A stretch of DNA of 64,000 nt from Candidatus Binataceae bacterium (GTDB taxonomy: Bacteria; Desulfobacterota; Binatia; Binatales; Binataceae): the NCBI GenBank assembly GCA_035650475.1, contig DASRHP010000004.1, forward strand, positions 124,001-188,000. The letters are read 5' to 3'. Positions 1 to 8,579 of the stretch are shown piece by piece. How positions within the stretch are numbered: position 1 is the first letter of the stretch; each line of letters starts with the position of its first letter. The notes under the pieces were generated by a model. The model was not told the DNA's origin. It saw only the letters and a program-made list of their open reading frames with translations, and did not search any database. The translations under genes and the position numbers were made by a program.

Positions 1-214
1 CGTTCAGCGCCCCAAGGGCGCGAACCGCTCGAACACGCGGCTCGAAAATTCCGGCACGGTCTCTTTCGAACAAGACTTCGCGCAGGACCGGTATGGCGTC
101 GGTGCCGATCCCGATTGATTCGATGACGGCGAGGTCGCCGTCATGCAGAGAGCGCAGCCGTCGGGCGACCCGCGCGAGTTTATCGTCGCGCTCGGCGCGG
201 ATTCGAGAAATCAT
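1..214 (-). CDS. HEAT-repeat-like protein, N-terminal part (runs off window)
   Basis: The frame opens with an ATG at 214 that overlaps the stop of the upstream phosphoesterase (ATGA), so the two are probably translationally coupled. The 71 visible residues start MISRIRAERDD and are helical. The stretch ending GTDAIPVLREVLFERD, followed by EPRVRAVRALGAL, looks like a HEAT/PBS-lyase-type repeat pair. Such repeats usually form protein-protein scaffolds. No catalytic motif is visible and the rest of the gene lies outside the window. The family call rests on repeat-like pattern only. It may be the last gene of the transcript that begins at the fluoride-regulated operon. Confidence 0.55.
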   Translation of the reverse strand, partial: MISRIRAERDDKLARVARRLRSLHDGDLAVIESIGIGTDAIPVLREVLFERDRAGIFEPRVRAVRALGALN

Positions 215-906
215 CGGACCTTTCCGGTGCGCAAAACCTCAACCAGATCGTGCTTCACTTGGTCGGGCAATTGCAGCGAAAGAATTTTGTGTACAGTGGC
301 TTCGACTGGATAGTCATATGCCTTAAGCTCGAAATGGTCGTCCCGCCAGACCGCATAGCGGGCGAGCGCGTCGCCGGCCTTCGACTGGCCCAGACTCCCA
401 GGATTGGCCACGAGGCGCGAGCCAACTGTTCGAATGAAAGGCCAGTGCGTGTGACCTGCCAGGATAACATCGGCGCGGGAGCTGGCGTCCTCTTCACGCT
501 CCCATAACGGCGAGTCTGGCGCGCGGTACTCAAAGAGCAGATCAGAAGGAGTCGCGTGGCAGAGAAAAAATGTGCGGCCGTCCACAATGCGGCGGGCGTA
601 CGTCGGCAATTCGCGCAGAAACTGTTTGTCGGAGGCATTCAGCACGGAACGCGTGTACTCGCTAGTCGCCTCGGCCATCGCGCGGAACCGAGGAGAGCAG
701 CGACAATCGGCCCCGAGCGCAATGGCGTTGTCGTGGTTTCCTCTAACCACGACCGCCGCACGCGAGCGCACAAACTCAATCGCCGCGGCAGGGTCGGGCC
801 CGTAATTGACGAGGTCGCCGAGCACCCATAGTTCGTCATAATCAGTCGGCAATGCCGAAAGCGCCTCGATATTCGCATGCAAGTCGGAGATAACGCAGAT
901 GCGCAT
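211..906 (-). CDS. Calcineurin-like metallophosphoesterase (YfcE/MJ0936-type)
   Basis: This 231-residue protein carries the full metallophosphoesterase signature in order: ISDLHAN near the N-terminus, LGDLVNYGPDP, RGNHD, a later CHA motif and GHTHWPF, ending with NPGSLGQ. These motifs supply the Asp, Asn and His ligands of a dinuclear metal site, and proteins of this size usually act as cytoplasmic phosphodiesterases. The true substrate cannot be read from sequence. The frame is open back to 1179, but the conserved family begins MRICVISDL, so I place the start at 906. It lies 19 bp after the Cys/His-rich gene and overlaps the next gene by 4 bp, which suggests co-transcription with both. Confidence 0.85.
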   Translation of the reverse strand: MRICVISDLHANIEALSALPTDYDELWVLGDLVNYGPDPAAAIEFVRSRAAVVVRGNHDNAIALGADCRCSPRFRAMAEATSEYTRSVLNASDKQFLRELPTYARRIVDGRTFFLCHATPSDLLFEYRAPDSPLWEREEDASSRADVILAGHTHWPFIRTVGSRLVANPGSLGQSKAGDALARYAVWRDDHFELKAYDYPVEATVHKILSLQLPDQVKHDLVEVLRTGKVR

Positions 907-925
907 GAGAACCGGCCATCCTTTT

Positions 926-1882
926 TCAGCACCGCTTCGAAGACTTCGGAGAGTCGGATTTCTTCGCCGCAGCGAGGAGTTGCTCGCGGTCACGCTCAAG
1001 GTCCCGCCGGGTGGCTTCGTTCGCCACATGGGCGAGCTTGAGTCTCCGGTTCTCCTCGGAAAGCAACGCGTTGCGATAACGGAGACTTGCCAACTCGCTT
1101 TCGAGCGCGCCCAAATGCTTGAGCAACCGTTTCTCTTCCCACTGCTCGAATTCAGCCCTCTCCGAGGTCGCGGCGCCACTCTCCCTATCCAGCTGCCCCT
1201 GGAGAGCCGGCGTCCGCTTCGGAGGCTGGGCCAGATAGGTGAGAGCGTGCTCGATCAGCGGTTCCAGCCCTTCGCTATTGCGCAGTTCGGCCTGCGCAAG
1301 ACTATCGCGCAGCAGGCGAGCCTTTGCTCTTTGGACTTCGGCAAAATTGATCGCGTCACGCGTGTCCGCTACAGCATCCGCGTGACGCCGACAGAAGAGG
1401 GGCGCGGACTCGAGCGCCTTGCGGAAACGCATCGAGCCGTCGAGCCGGCGGATCGAGCGCACCAGGGATGACGCGATTTTCGCCGATTTGATGCATATCT
1501 CACAGGCTGGGCCCTGCGTAAGCGATGCTTCGAGCGCTTGCCGTGCGCAGCGCGCCCGGTCGGCGGAGTCCGTAACGGCGTGGAGAAAAATATCGAGATG
1601 GGTCCCGCAGAGGGCGGGCACGCGTGCATACTTTGCGTGGACACTCTCGATTTGCTGCCGCTCGTACCGGGCAAGGACCCCGCACAGCGGGCAGACGGTA
1701 CCGTCGAGCTGCCTCAGTAACTCTCGGAAGCTGCCTCTCAGACGCTCAAGCACTTGCCCTCTCCGATCGTCAATCGTTTGAGAGCGGTGCCGAGACCCCG
1801 GCCCTCGGAGGTTCACTCCCGCCTCGGGTCTCAAGCCGCTGCAGGAGTCATTGGCCAGGTGGCGGTTATCGGCGGACTCCAC
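926..1882 (-). CDS. Cys/His-rich protein with coiled-coil tail (DUF6062-like)
   Basis: The 318-residue protein, with a GTG start at 1882, has two copies of a CxxC...CxxH pattern: CPLC at 64-67 with CGTH at 92-95, and CEIC at 127-130 with CRRH at 164-167. Each copy could hold a zinc ion or another metal. From about residue 225 the protein becomes a long charged helix (SELASLRYRNALLSEENRR), most likely a coiled coil. The pattern resembles the DUF6062 family, whose function is unknown. It begins 47 bp after the last Ehr subunit gene on the same strand, so it may belong to that transcript. The start is uncertain because the conserved part begins near residue 45. Confidence 0.6.
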   Translation of the reverse strand: MESADNRHLANDSCSGLRPEAGVNLRGPGSRHRSQTIDDRRGQVLERLRGSFRELLRQLDGTVCPLCGVLARYERQQIESVHAKYARVPALCGTHLDIFLHAVTDSADRARCARQALEASLTQGPACEICIKSAKIASSLVRSIRRLDGSMRFRKALESAPLFCRRHADAVADTRDAINFAEVQRAKARLLRDSLAQAELRNSEGLEPLIEHALTYLAQPPKRTPALQGQLDRESGAATSERAEFEQWEEKRLLKHLGALESELASLRYRNALLSEENRRLKLAHVANEATRRDLERDREQLLAAAKKSDSPKSSKRC

Positions 1883-1929
1883 CGCCTTGTGCTTTTACGC
1901 TAGGACTCCCTTCTCTGGCGGTCAAGCAC

Positions 1930-4074
1930 CTAAGAAAACCTGGCGACGAGCAGTGCCGCGATAAGCGCGCCCAGCCCGTAGAAGACATACGCATTGAGGA
2001 CACCGTGGTGCATCCGAGCAAACCCATTTGCCACCCACAACGCGGCGTCGGAGATCGGGTTGAGCAGGAGGCGGTCAAGAACGTGGTTCTCGCCTCGAGT
2101 TCGACGGATCACTGCGCGGAAGTGCTTGCCCACGGTCTCACGGGTGTCTTCGACCGTGGTCGGCCGGAAGACGGCTTCGAAGATTACCCGGACCGGATTG
2201 GAAAAACCTGTGCCTGTGTACGTCATCTCGGGCAGCAGACGGCGTATGCCTCCATCCCAAACCGCGCGCCGCTCGACTGCCCGGCCGCGGACGACGATCA
2301 GCCGGAAAACGACGAACACGCCGAGCAGCATCAAGGGCAAGACCGCCGCCATGTAGGAGGTGGACATCGCGAAGACCACCGGATTGTTCGCGCCGCCGCG
2401 ATGCATGACGACCAACCCGCGTCCAGGGAGAACACTCTGTCCAAGTTGCGCGCCCAGAGTATGAAAGTCCGCGACGAAGGAAGCGGGGAGCTCGCGGTGA
2501 TGGGGGTTCCCAACGAAGAACGGTGGGATGAGGGCGTCGGCGGCACGCGCCTGCTGAGCAAGCGGGCCGATCGCGCCATCAAGTACGGGAATAACGTAGG
2601 TGGGCGCGACTCCCAGCACGAAGCAAAGCACCCCGAGAAAAGCCATCGGCAGGATCGCCGATGAATTAGCCCGGCGCGCGTTGCCCGCCGACTCAGAGCG
2701 CGGCATCCCGAGGAAGCTCATCGCGAATGCTTTCACGAAACAGGTCACCGCAAGTGCGGCAGTCAGGGCTAGAATCGCACCACAGATTGCAAACACGATC
2801 TTGATGCCGGTCGATGCCATGCCTGCGCTTAGCAGCATCGTCTGCAGGGTCAGCCATTCGCTGACGAAGCCATTGAAAGGCGGCAGCGCCGCGATCGAGA
2901 GTGCTCCAATGAGAAAAAACCCTGCAGTCAGAGGCATCGCTTTTATCAAGCCGCCCAATCGGTCGATGTTCCGAGTGCCGACGTTCGAATCGACCGCCCC
3001 CGTCGCGACAAACAAGAGGCTCTTGTAAATCGAGTGGTTCAGCATGTGATAGAAAGCCGCGGCGAACGCGATGGCCGCGATGGACGGGTGGCCCGATCCC
3101 ACGAACACGAATCCCGCGCCCAGAGCCGTTGCGATGATGCCGGCGTTCTCGATCGAACTATGGGCAAGCAGAGTTTTCAGATCGCTTTGCGTGGTCGCGT
3201 AGAGGATACCTAGCAGCGCTGTCACACTGCCGATAATGAGCACGACCAGACCCGGCCCCGGAGCGGTGACTCGCAGCAAATCGCCGTCGAGCCTGACGAT
3301 CCCATACAAGCCCAGATTAAGTGTGGCGCCGGCGAGTACCGGCACGAATGGAAGCGGCGCCGACGTATAGGCTCGCGGCAGCCAGAAGTTCACCGGGATA
3401 AGGCCCGCTTTGACGCTAAAACCGATGAACGCAAGCAGGAAAACCGCCCATCGCGCTCCATCTCCGAGGCTGCCTCCGGCTGCTTTCAACGCCGCGAATT
3501 CGAGCGAGCCGTTCGCAGCGAGCACGATGAAGGCGAATGCGATGAGCAGCGTTCCGGCCTCTCCGATCGCGAACATCACGTAGGCCGAGCGCGCGTGCTC
3601 TTCGACTTCATGCTCGTAGCCGACGATCAGGTACAGGAGGATCGACATCAACTCCCAGAGCATCAGAAAGGATACGACGTCGGCTGATAGCGGGATCAGT
3701 ATTAAGGTCGCGAAAAGGCTGAAGTATGAAACGCAGAAAGCCCGCAAGCTGTAACGATTGAGATAAGCGTCAAGGTGTCCCGACGCGAAGATCGAGGCCG
3801 GTAAGAGAACCAATCCCGAAACAAAAAGGAATAGTGCAGACAGTTTGTCGAGCTCGAGCGTTAGCGTAACCAGCGGTGGAATCGTCCACAGTGTCGCCCG
3901 GAAAGCTGCGCCGCCGAACAGTGCAGCGCCGCTGAAGAAGAGCAAACCACCGGAAATCGCGACTCCGAGAATGCCCAGCAGCGACGGGATGCGCCGTTCG
4001 TTGATGATTAGCGGCAAGACCACGCCCACGCCGCACAGTGCCAGGGAGATGACCAACAGCAACTGCATAGCCAT
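1930..4074 (-). CDS. Ehr complex membrane subunit, HyfB/HycC-like (NuoL-type antiporter fold)
   Basis: This 714-residue multi-span membrane protein belongs to the Mrp-antiporter/NuoL-M-N family in its formate hydrogenlyase branch. Key charged residues inside the membrane are visible: Glu in SFLMLWELMSI and Lys in FSVKAGLIPVNFWLPRAY, the usual proton-path pair. A long C-terminal extension carries a soluble stretch and a last helix, as in HycC/HyfB. It would pump ions in the membrane arm of the complex. The start overlaps the stop of the small-subunit gene by 1 bp (TGATG). In hyf/hyc operons this subunit is normally encoded early; here it is last of the six. Confidence 0.88.
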   Translation of the reverse strand: MAMQLLLVISLALCGVGVVLPLIINERRIPSLLGILGVAISGGLLFFSGAALFGGAAFRATLWTIPPLVTLTLELDKLSALFLFVSGLVLLPASIFASGHLDAYLNRYSLRAFCVSYFSLFATLILIPLSADVVSFLMLWELMSILLYLIVGYEHEVEEHARSAYVMFAIGEAGTLLIAFAFIVLAANGSLEFAALKAAGGSLGDGARWAVFLLAFIGFSVKAGLIPVNFWLPRAYTSAPLPFVPVLAGATLNLGLYGIVRLDGDLLRVTAPGPGLVVLIIGSVTALLGILYATTQSDLKTLLAHSSIENAGIIATALGAGFVFVGSGHPSIAAIAFAAAFYHMLNHSIYKSLLFVATGAVDSNVGTRNIDRLGGLIKAMPLTAGFFLIGALSIAALPPFNGFVSEWLTLQTMLLSAGMASTGIKIVFAICGAILALTAALAVTCFVKAFAMSFLGMPRSESAGNARRANSSAILPMAFLGVLCFVLGVAPTYVIPVLDGAIGPLAQQARAADALIPPFFVGNPHHRELPASFVADFHTLGAQLGQSVLPGRGLVVMHRGGANNPVVFAMSTSYMAAVLPLMLLGVFVVFRLIVVRGRAVERRAVWDGGIRRLLPEMTYTGTGFSNPVRVIFEAVFRPTTVEDTRETVGKHFRAVIRRTRGENHVLDRLLLNPISDAALWVANGFARMHHGVLNAYVFYGLGALIAALLVARFS

Positions 4075-4841
4075 CAGCTCGCTCCGTTCTCCGTGTCGCG
4101 CAGTGCGCGACGGAGCGAGCCGGGCGGTTTTCGGCCGACCGCCACCAACAACCCGTGCAGAATTGCAAGCGGGGGCGGGGGATTGCCCGCCACCTCAACA
4201 TCGACTGGAAGCAGGTCTTTCACGCCCCCCGCGCATGCGAAAGTGCGACCAAAGACCCCGCCGGAAAGGGCGCAGGTTCCCACGGCGATCACGCGTTTGG
4301 GCCCCGGCATCGCGTCGTAGGCTTTACGCAGCGGGACGCGCATGTGCTCTGTCAATGCCCCAACAACCAGGAGCAGGTCTGCATGACGCGGCGTTGGAGT
4401 GAAAAAAAAGCCCAGGCGATGCATGTTGTAATACGGATTGTTCAGTTGCTTGACTTCATTGAGACAGGCTCCGCAGTCGCCTGCATCAACGACGAGTATG
4501 TGGGCGGACCGGCTAAAGGCCGGACCCAGGCGCGATACATGGCTATTGCCGTTCCCTGGAGCAGCTGCGCACTCGTAGTTGTAGTCCCAGTTCATCGGCC
4601 AGTCTGTGTCGCGCGCACATCTGAAGCAATTGACACAGCGGCGCAGATCGACATTCACCCCGCCGTGAGCCGCGTCGAGAGCGCCAGTCGGGCAGAGTGC
4701 GGCTATCGCCTGCGCGCGGTCAGCGGGTAGTGGCGTCGCGCCGGGCAGGCCAGGGGCCGTTCCCGGCGCAATCTCTTTGACGCGAGGGTAGCGAGTGCTT
4801 TTGATGCCAGTCCGTAGACCGCTGATTACCCACTGGCTCAT
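4074..4841 (-). CDS. Ehr small subunit: one-cluster ferredoxin domain fused to HyfI/NuoB-like domain
   Basis: The 255-residue protein fuses two modules. Residues 1 to about 85 resemble HyfH/HycF but keep cysteines for only one [4Fe-4S] cluster: the CP of motif one (ALCPTGAL) and the CxxCxxC of motif two (CVNCFRC). The other four ligands are gone. Residues from about 110 on are the NuoB/HyfI domain, with CGAC, the AVGTCALSGG loop and a PVDVEVAG segment. At the place where the family has GCPP, this protein has GNPP (codon AAT at 4184-4182), so the fourth ligand of the proximal cluster appears to be missing. It would carry electrons beside the large subunit. It lies 15 bp after the large-subunit gene. 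Confidence 0.88.
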   Translation of the reverse strand: MSQWVISGLRTGIKSTRYPRVKEIAPGTAPGLPGATPLPADRAQAIAALCPTGALDAAHGGVNVDLRRCVNCFRCARDTDWPMNWDYNYECAAAPGNGNSHVSRLGPAFSRSAHILVVDAGDCGACLNEVKQLNNPYYNMHRLGFFFTPTPRHADLLLVVGALTEHMRVPLRKAYDAMPGPKRVIAVGTCALSGGVFGRTFACAGGVKDLLPVDVEVAGNPPPPLAILHGLLVAVGRKPPGSLRRALRDTENGAS

Positions 4842-4856
4842 GGCATGCTCCGCCGG

Positions 4857-6446
4857 CTACCGGTCATTTTCATGCACCGAAAGTGCGAAAGTCGCCAGAA
4901 TTATCGGAAAATCCTGGAATGCGAAGTTCTCGGCCGCAAGTCTGAAACCATGCCAGTTGGCAAATGAGGGTGTGACGATTCGGTATCTGTCGACGCGCCC
5001 CGCTTCGCCGAGGCGAAGCCAGTGCATAGCCGCTCCATTTGGCGCTTCCACCCAGCCGAGCGCGGCACCCGGGCGCAGGCTGACTTGTGGCCTTCGGTAG
5101 GGGCCGGGGGGAATAGCACGTGCGAGATTGGAGACGACCCGCGCGGACTGTTCGGCCTCGCGGAAGAACACTCGCAATCGCGCATAGCCGTCCCCCTCGG
5201 ACTCCTGAGGAATCCGGAAATCGATCTTTTCGTAACCGCAGTACGGTTGTGCCTTCCTGAGATCACGAGCGAGCCCCGACGCGCGAGCTACCGGTCCCAC
5301 CAGTCCGAAGTCCACCGCGTCCGATTTGGATACGTCGCCGACATCCTCCAAGCGGTCAAGAAAGCTGCTCGACGTGCTTAGCATACTCTGGAGAGTCGCA
5401 AGCCTCTGCGCGACGTCGCTCACACCGTTGGCGGCGCTGGCGCACGCGGCATCAGTTAGTTCCATGGCCAGCCCGCCGAAGGCATTGAGTCCGAAAAGGT
5501 AGCGGTGGCCGGTCAAACGGCCTGAGATTCGCAGCAGGTCTTCCTGGAGTATTCCCGCCTGAGCGGCGGCAACCGTAAGACCGGTCGATTCACAGATCCC
5601 CTCGATGGCCGCGACGTGATGACGAAGGCGCTCCAGTTCAGCGAGAAATATTCGAAGCGAAGATGCCCGCTCCGGAACCTCGACATCGGACAGGCGCTCA
5701 ACCGCTTGGCAGAACGCCAGCGAATGAGCGAACGCGGAGGTGGCGCTGATTCGCTCTGCGATCAGCAACACATCTTCCGCCCGGCGGCCCTCCGCGATTT
5801 TTTCCAGCCCGCGGTAAGCGTAGAAAAGACGGGGCTGCGCGCGGATGACGTCCTCGCCGACCGTTTCCAGCTGAAAGTATACCGGCGCGGTCGCGACGGA
5901 ATAGAGCGGCCCCACCGGCATCGCAAAAGCGCCCGCCTCCTCGACAATGCGACGGGGTTTCCAATTCAAGTCCGGCTCGCGGTGTGTCACGGGCCTGGAA
6001 CCGTCAAACGCTCTGCGCATCGGCGCCACGCCTTCGTGCCAGACGTCATTGTGAAGCACGAAGTCACCCAACCGAGGATGGCCCTCGAAGACGAGGCCGA
6101 ATGCGTCTTCGGCCTCACGTTCATGCCAATCCGCCGCGTGCACCAGCTTCGCGATACTGGGTATTCTTTCACCGCTTTCCGGCAAGTAAGTGACGACGTG
6201 CACCCAGCCTTCTTTCCCCTCCCCATAAAAGAGGTATCGAAGTTCCCAACGCTGCCGTTGCTCGACGACCAGACCGCCGAAACTGTAATGGCGCTCGGAA
6301 AACAGCCAGTTGCAGATCTCCGGCAAGTCCGAGGCCTCGCACTGCAGTTGACAATCTGCGTCGGGCGCGCCATTGAGGGTCGGGCGAACCCTGCCGGTCC
6401 ATCGCACCTCGGCGTGTTCTGCAAGCTCGTGCAAAACGGCCGCCAC
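4857..6446 (-). CDS. Ehr large subunit: NuoC-NuoD/HyfG-like fusion without NiFe ligands
   Basis: The 529-residue protein joins a NuoC-like domain (EREAEDAFGLVFEGHP, about residues 109-124) to a NuoD/HycE-like large-subunit domain. In NiFe hydrogenases the metal site is made by RxCGxC near the start of that domain and DPCxxC at its end. Here the first is ERISATSAFAH and the second is DFPIILATFALSVHE, so all four cysteines are absent. This is the hallmark of energy-converting hydrogenase related (Ehr) complexes, which resemble group 4 hydrogenases but cannot bind the NiFe centre. It should therefore not make hydrogen. Its substrate is unknown. It starts 3 bp after the HyfF-like gene. Confidence 0.9.
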   Translation of the reverse strand: MAAVLHELAEHAEVRWTGRVRPTLNGAPDADCQLQCEASDLPEICNWLFSERHYSFGGLVVEQRQRWELRYLFYGEGKEGWVHVVTYLPESGERIPSIAKLVHAADWHEREAEDAFGLVFEGHPRLGDFVLHNDVWHEGVAPMRRAFDGSRPVTHREPDLNWKPRRIVEEAGAFAMPVGPLYSVATAPVYFQLETVGEDVIRAQPRLFYAYRGLEKIAEGRRAEDVLLIAERISATSAFAHSLAFCQAVERLSDVEVPERASSLRIFLAELERLRHHVAAIEGICESTGLTVAAAQAGILQEDLLRISGRLTGHRYLFGLNAFGGLAMELTDAACASAANGVSDVAQRLATLQSMLSTSSSFLDRLEDVGDVSKSDAVDFGLVGPVARASGLARDLRKAQPYCGYEKIDFRIPQESEGDGYARLRVFFREAEQSARVVSNLARAIPPGPYRRPQVSLRPGAALGWVEAPNGAAMHWLRLGEAGRVDRYRIVTPSFANWHGFRLAAENFAFQDFPIILATFALSVHENDR

Positions 6447-6449
6447 CGC

Positions 6450-7892
6450 TTACCTCGTGATACCTTCGGCAGCCATTTGAAGCAGACGGTGAAGCGGAGG
6501 CGGCATATAGACGCCCAGGATGATGATAGGCGCGCCGGCTAGAATCAGGGTCAATACGCAACTGCGCGGCAATCTTACCGGGAGTGAATCCGTGGCTGCC
6601 GGGGACGCTTCACCGAAGACCATGCGGTTGAGATGGTGAAGGATCCCGAAGAAGGCCACGACCACGAATGCGGCAAGCAGGCCGGTCGTGATGTAGTGCT
6701 GACCGGCGATTCCAGAGCGGAAAATTGAAAACTCGCTCAGAAATACCGCCAAAGGGGGCGCGCCGGCGATCGCGATTCCACCAAACAATAGCGCGGCGCC
6801 CGCGATGGGTGAAGTTCGTATCAATCCGCGCACGTCCGCGATCTGCCGGGTATCCACCGCGAGCAAGACAGCGCCCGTTGCGAAAAAGCAGAACGATTTG
6901 GTCAGCGAGTGATTTAAAATTTGATAGACAGCGCCGTAGTGGGCCGCAGTGCCACCCAGGCCGGCCGCGGTCAGGATGATTCCCATGTGTTCCACTGTGG
7001 AGAACGCAAACAGGCGTTTGTAGTCAGTAACCTGCAAAATCAGGAATGCCGCGATTCCTACAGAGATAAGACCGATGACAACCGCCCAAAGCTCGATGTT
7101 AATCCGACCGGTGGCGTTGAGGATCGGCAGCAGGCGCAGAATGACGTAGAGAACGAGAGTTGTCTTAATACCAGACAAGAGTGCACAGACGGGCGTGGGT
7201 GCCTGACTGTGGGCGTCAGGAAGCCAGGTATGCAACGGCACCAGCCCGACCTTGGCGCCAAAGCCGACCAAAATCAGCAGAAAGGACGACTCGAGTACGT
7301 CGGGCGGCACCCTGGGTGCGAGCGTTATCAGCCCGCTCCAGCTAAAAGGTGCTAAACCAAAACGCGTAGCGCGATACAAAACTATGAATCCGAGCAGTGC
7401 TATCGCGCCTCCCATGATTGTCAGCACCGAGTACTTCCATGCCGCCTCTACGGCTTCGGCAGTGTTATCGAACGCCACCAGATAAATTCCAAAGATCGTT
7501 GTCAACTCGACCGCAGTCCATACGAGCGCCGGCTCGACCAGCATCGGCACGGCAAGCATCGAGGAAACGAAAAGATTGTAGTTGGCGTAATAGCGACGGA
7601 GGTGTCCTGCGTCTTCCTCGCGGGCCACATAGCCCCAAGAAAACAATGCGGCAGCTGTTGCGACGATTGCAACGAGCCCCAAGATCAACGCACCGAGACC
7701 GTCGAGTTCAACCCATTCGGAAACCGCGCTCACCCTGGCCCCTGCGGCCACCTTCAAGGCCGCTTCACCCGCCAGGACCAAGACGACGATGCACGCCAGC
7801 AGAGTGACGATCGGAGCAGTGCGGCGGCCGAGCGGAAGCCACGAAATCAGAGCCGCTACTAACGGCAAAACCAGAATTAGGAACAGGTTCAT
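6450..7892 (-). CDS. Ehr membrane subunit, HyfF-like (NuoM/N-type antiporter fold)
   Basis: This 480-residue polytopic protein is the second antiporter-type subunit of the operon. The Glu of VWTAVELTTIFG and the Lys of VGFGAKVGLVPLHTWLPDAH match the conserved ion-path residues of NuoM and HyfF. The LPDAHSQAPTPV and HSLTKSFCFF motifs are also typical. Its likely role is ion translocation driven by redox chemistry in the soluble arm, or the reverse. It overlaps the HyfE-like gene by 4 bp and is followed after 3 bp by the large-subunit gene, which shows tight operon packing. Confidence 0.9.
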   Translation of the reverse strand: MNLFLILVLPLVAALISWLPLGRRTAPIVTLLACIVVLVLAGEAALKVAAGARVSAVSEWVELDGLGALILGLVAIVATAAALFSWGYVAREEDAGHLRRYYANYNLFVSSMLAVPMLVEPALVWTAVELTTIFGIYLVAFDNTAEAVEAAWKYSVLTIMGGAIALLGFIVLYRATRFGLAPFSWSGLITLAPRVPPDVLESSFLLILVGFGAKVGLVPLHTWLPDAHSQAPTPVCALLSGIKTTLVLYVILRLLPILNATGRINIELWAVVIGLISVGIAAFLILQVTDYKRLFAFSTVEHMGIILTAAGLGGTAAHYGAVYQILNHSLTKSFCFFATGAVLLAVDTRQIADVRGLIRTSPIAGAALLFGGIAIAGAPPLAVFLSEFSIFRSGIAGQHYITTGLLAAFVVVAFFGILHHLNRMVFGEASPAATDSLPVRLPRSCVLTLILAGAPIIILGVYMPPPLHRLLQMAAEGITR

Positions 7893-8569
7893 TTTGCCGA
7901 GCTTTCGCGCAAAGCGCGCAGCGCTCCGACTTCGGTTGTGCCAACGCGTTCGTGGGTTATGCGAGTGAGAATTCCGATGACCAGCGCGATGATCAGCATG
8001 TCAAACGGGAAGGCCATCTCCGCCACCAGGGGCAGCCTGGGCGCGATAGCGATGCCGGTCAGCAGCGAGCCGTTCTCGATCGCGAAAATCCCGATCAGTT
8101 GCGGAACAGCTTCGCGCCGTGCGGCCAGCATGAACACGCCCAGCAGGAGGCCGGCAAGGCCGACGGGAACGTTGATGTTGGCCATGGCGACGGCCGCAAG
8201 CGGAAGCGGAGTGGCCAAGAAGTAGGCCGCGAGCGTCAGAATCAGTGCGATTAGCAAGGAACTGGGAATGTTGAATACCTGTTCGATCTCCCGGCGCCGG
8301 AAGACCTCTTCAGGCACGTAACGCCTCAGGAGCCATGGAATCAGCAGTGGCTTGATCGCGAGATCGAGCAAGGCGACGGCGATCAGGTCCGGCACCGGAG
8401 CCCCGACGGCTACAAGGAAGATCGACCCGACCAGCGCAAGCGACTGCAACCTGAAGAAGCGCACGCATCCCTGCATCTGCCGGGTTGCGAGCAAGCCGAA
8501 GCCGCTCAGGAGAAAAGCTCCCGCGGCAAGGCCGTTCAGTGAGGATAAAGCTGGCGCCAGGTTCTGCAT
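7889..8569 (-). CDS. Ehr membrane subunit, HyfE-like
   Basis: The 226-residue hydrophobic protein matches the HyfE family in size and pattern, with about six or seven predicted membrane spans and a charged loop (RRYVPEEVFRRREIE) in the middle. HyfE has no direct formate hydrogenlyase-1 counterpart. It is typical of Hyf-type and Ehr complexes, where it partly replaces NuoK/NuoJ. The gene starts 10 bp after the HyfC-like gene and ends inside the start of the HyfF-like gene (ATGA). Confidence 0.82.
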   Translation of the reverse strand: MQNLAPALSSLNGLAAGAFLLSGFGLLATRQMQGCVRFFRLQSLALVGSIFLVAVGAPVPDLIAVALLDLAIKPLLIPWLLRRYVPEEVFRRREIEQVFNIPSSLLIALILTLAAYFLATPLPLAAVAMANINVPVGLAGLLLGVFMLAARREAVPQLIGIFAIENGSLLTGIAIAPRLPLVAEMAFPFDMLIIALVIGILTRITHERVGTTEVGALRALRESSAK

Positions 8570-8579
8570 CGTCGATTAC

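Noticed and set aside
1624..2664. A 346-residue plus-strand open frame opposite the HyfB-like gene end
   Set aside because: It covers parts of two minus-strand genes and has shadow-type composition.
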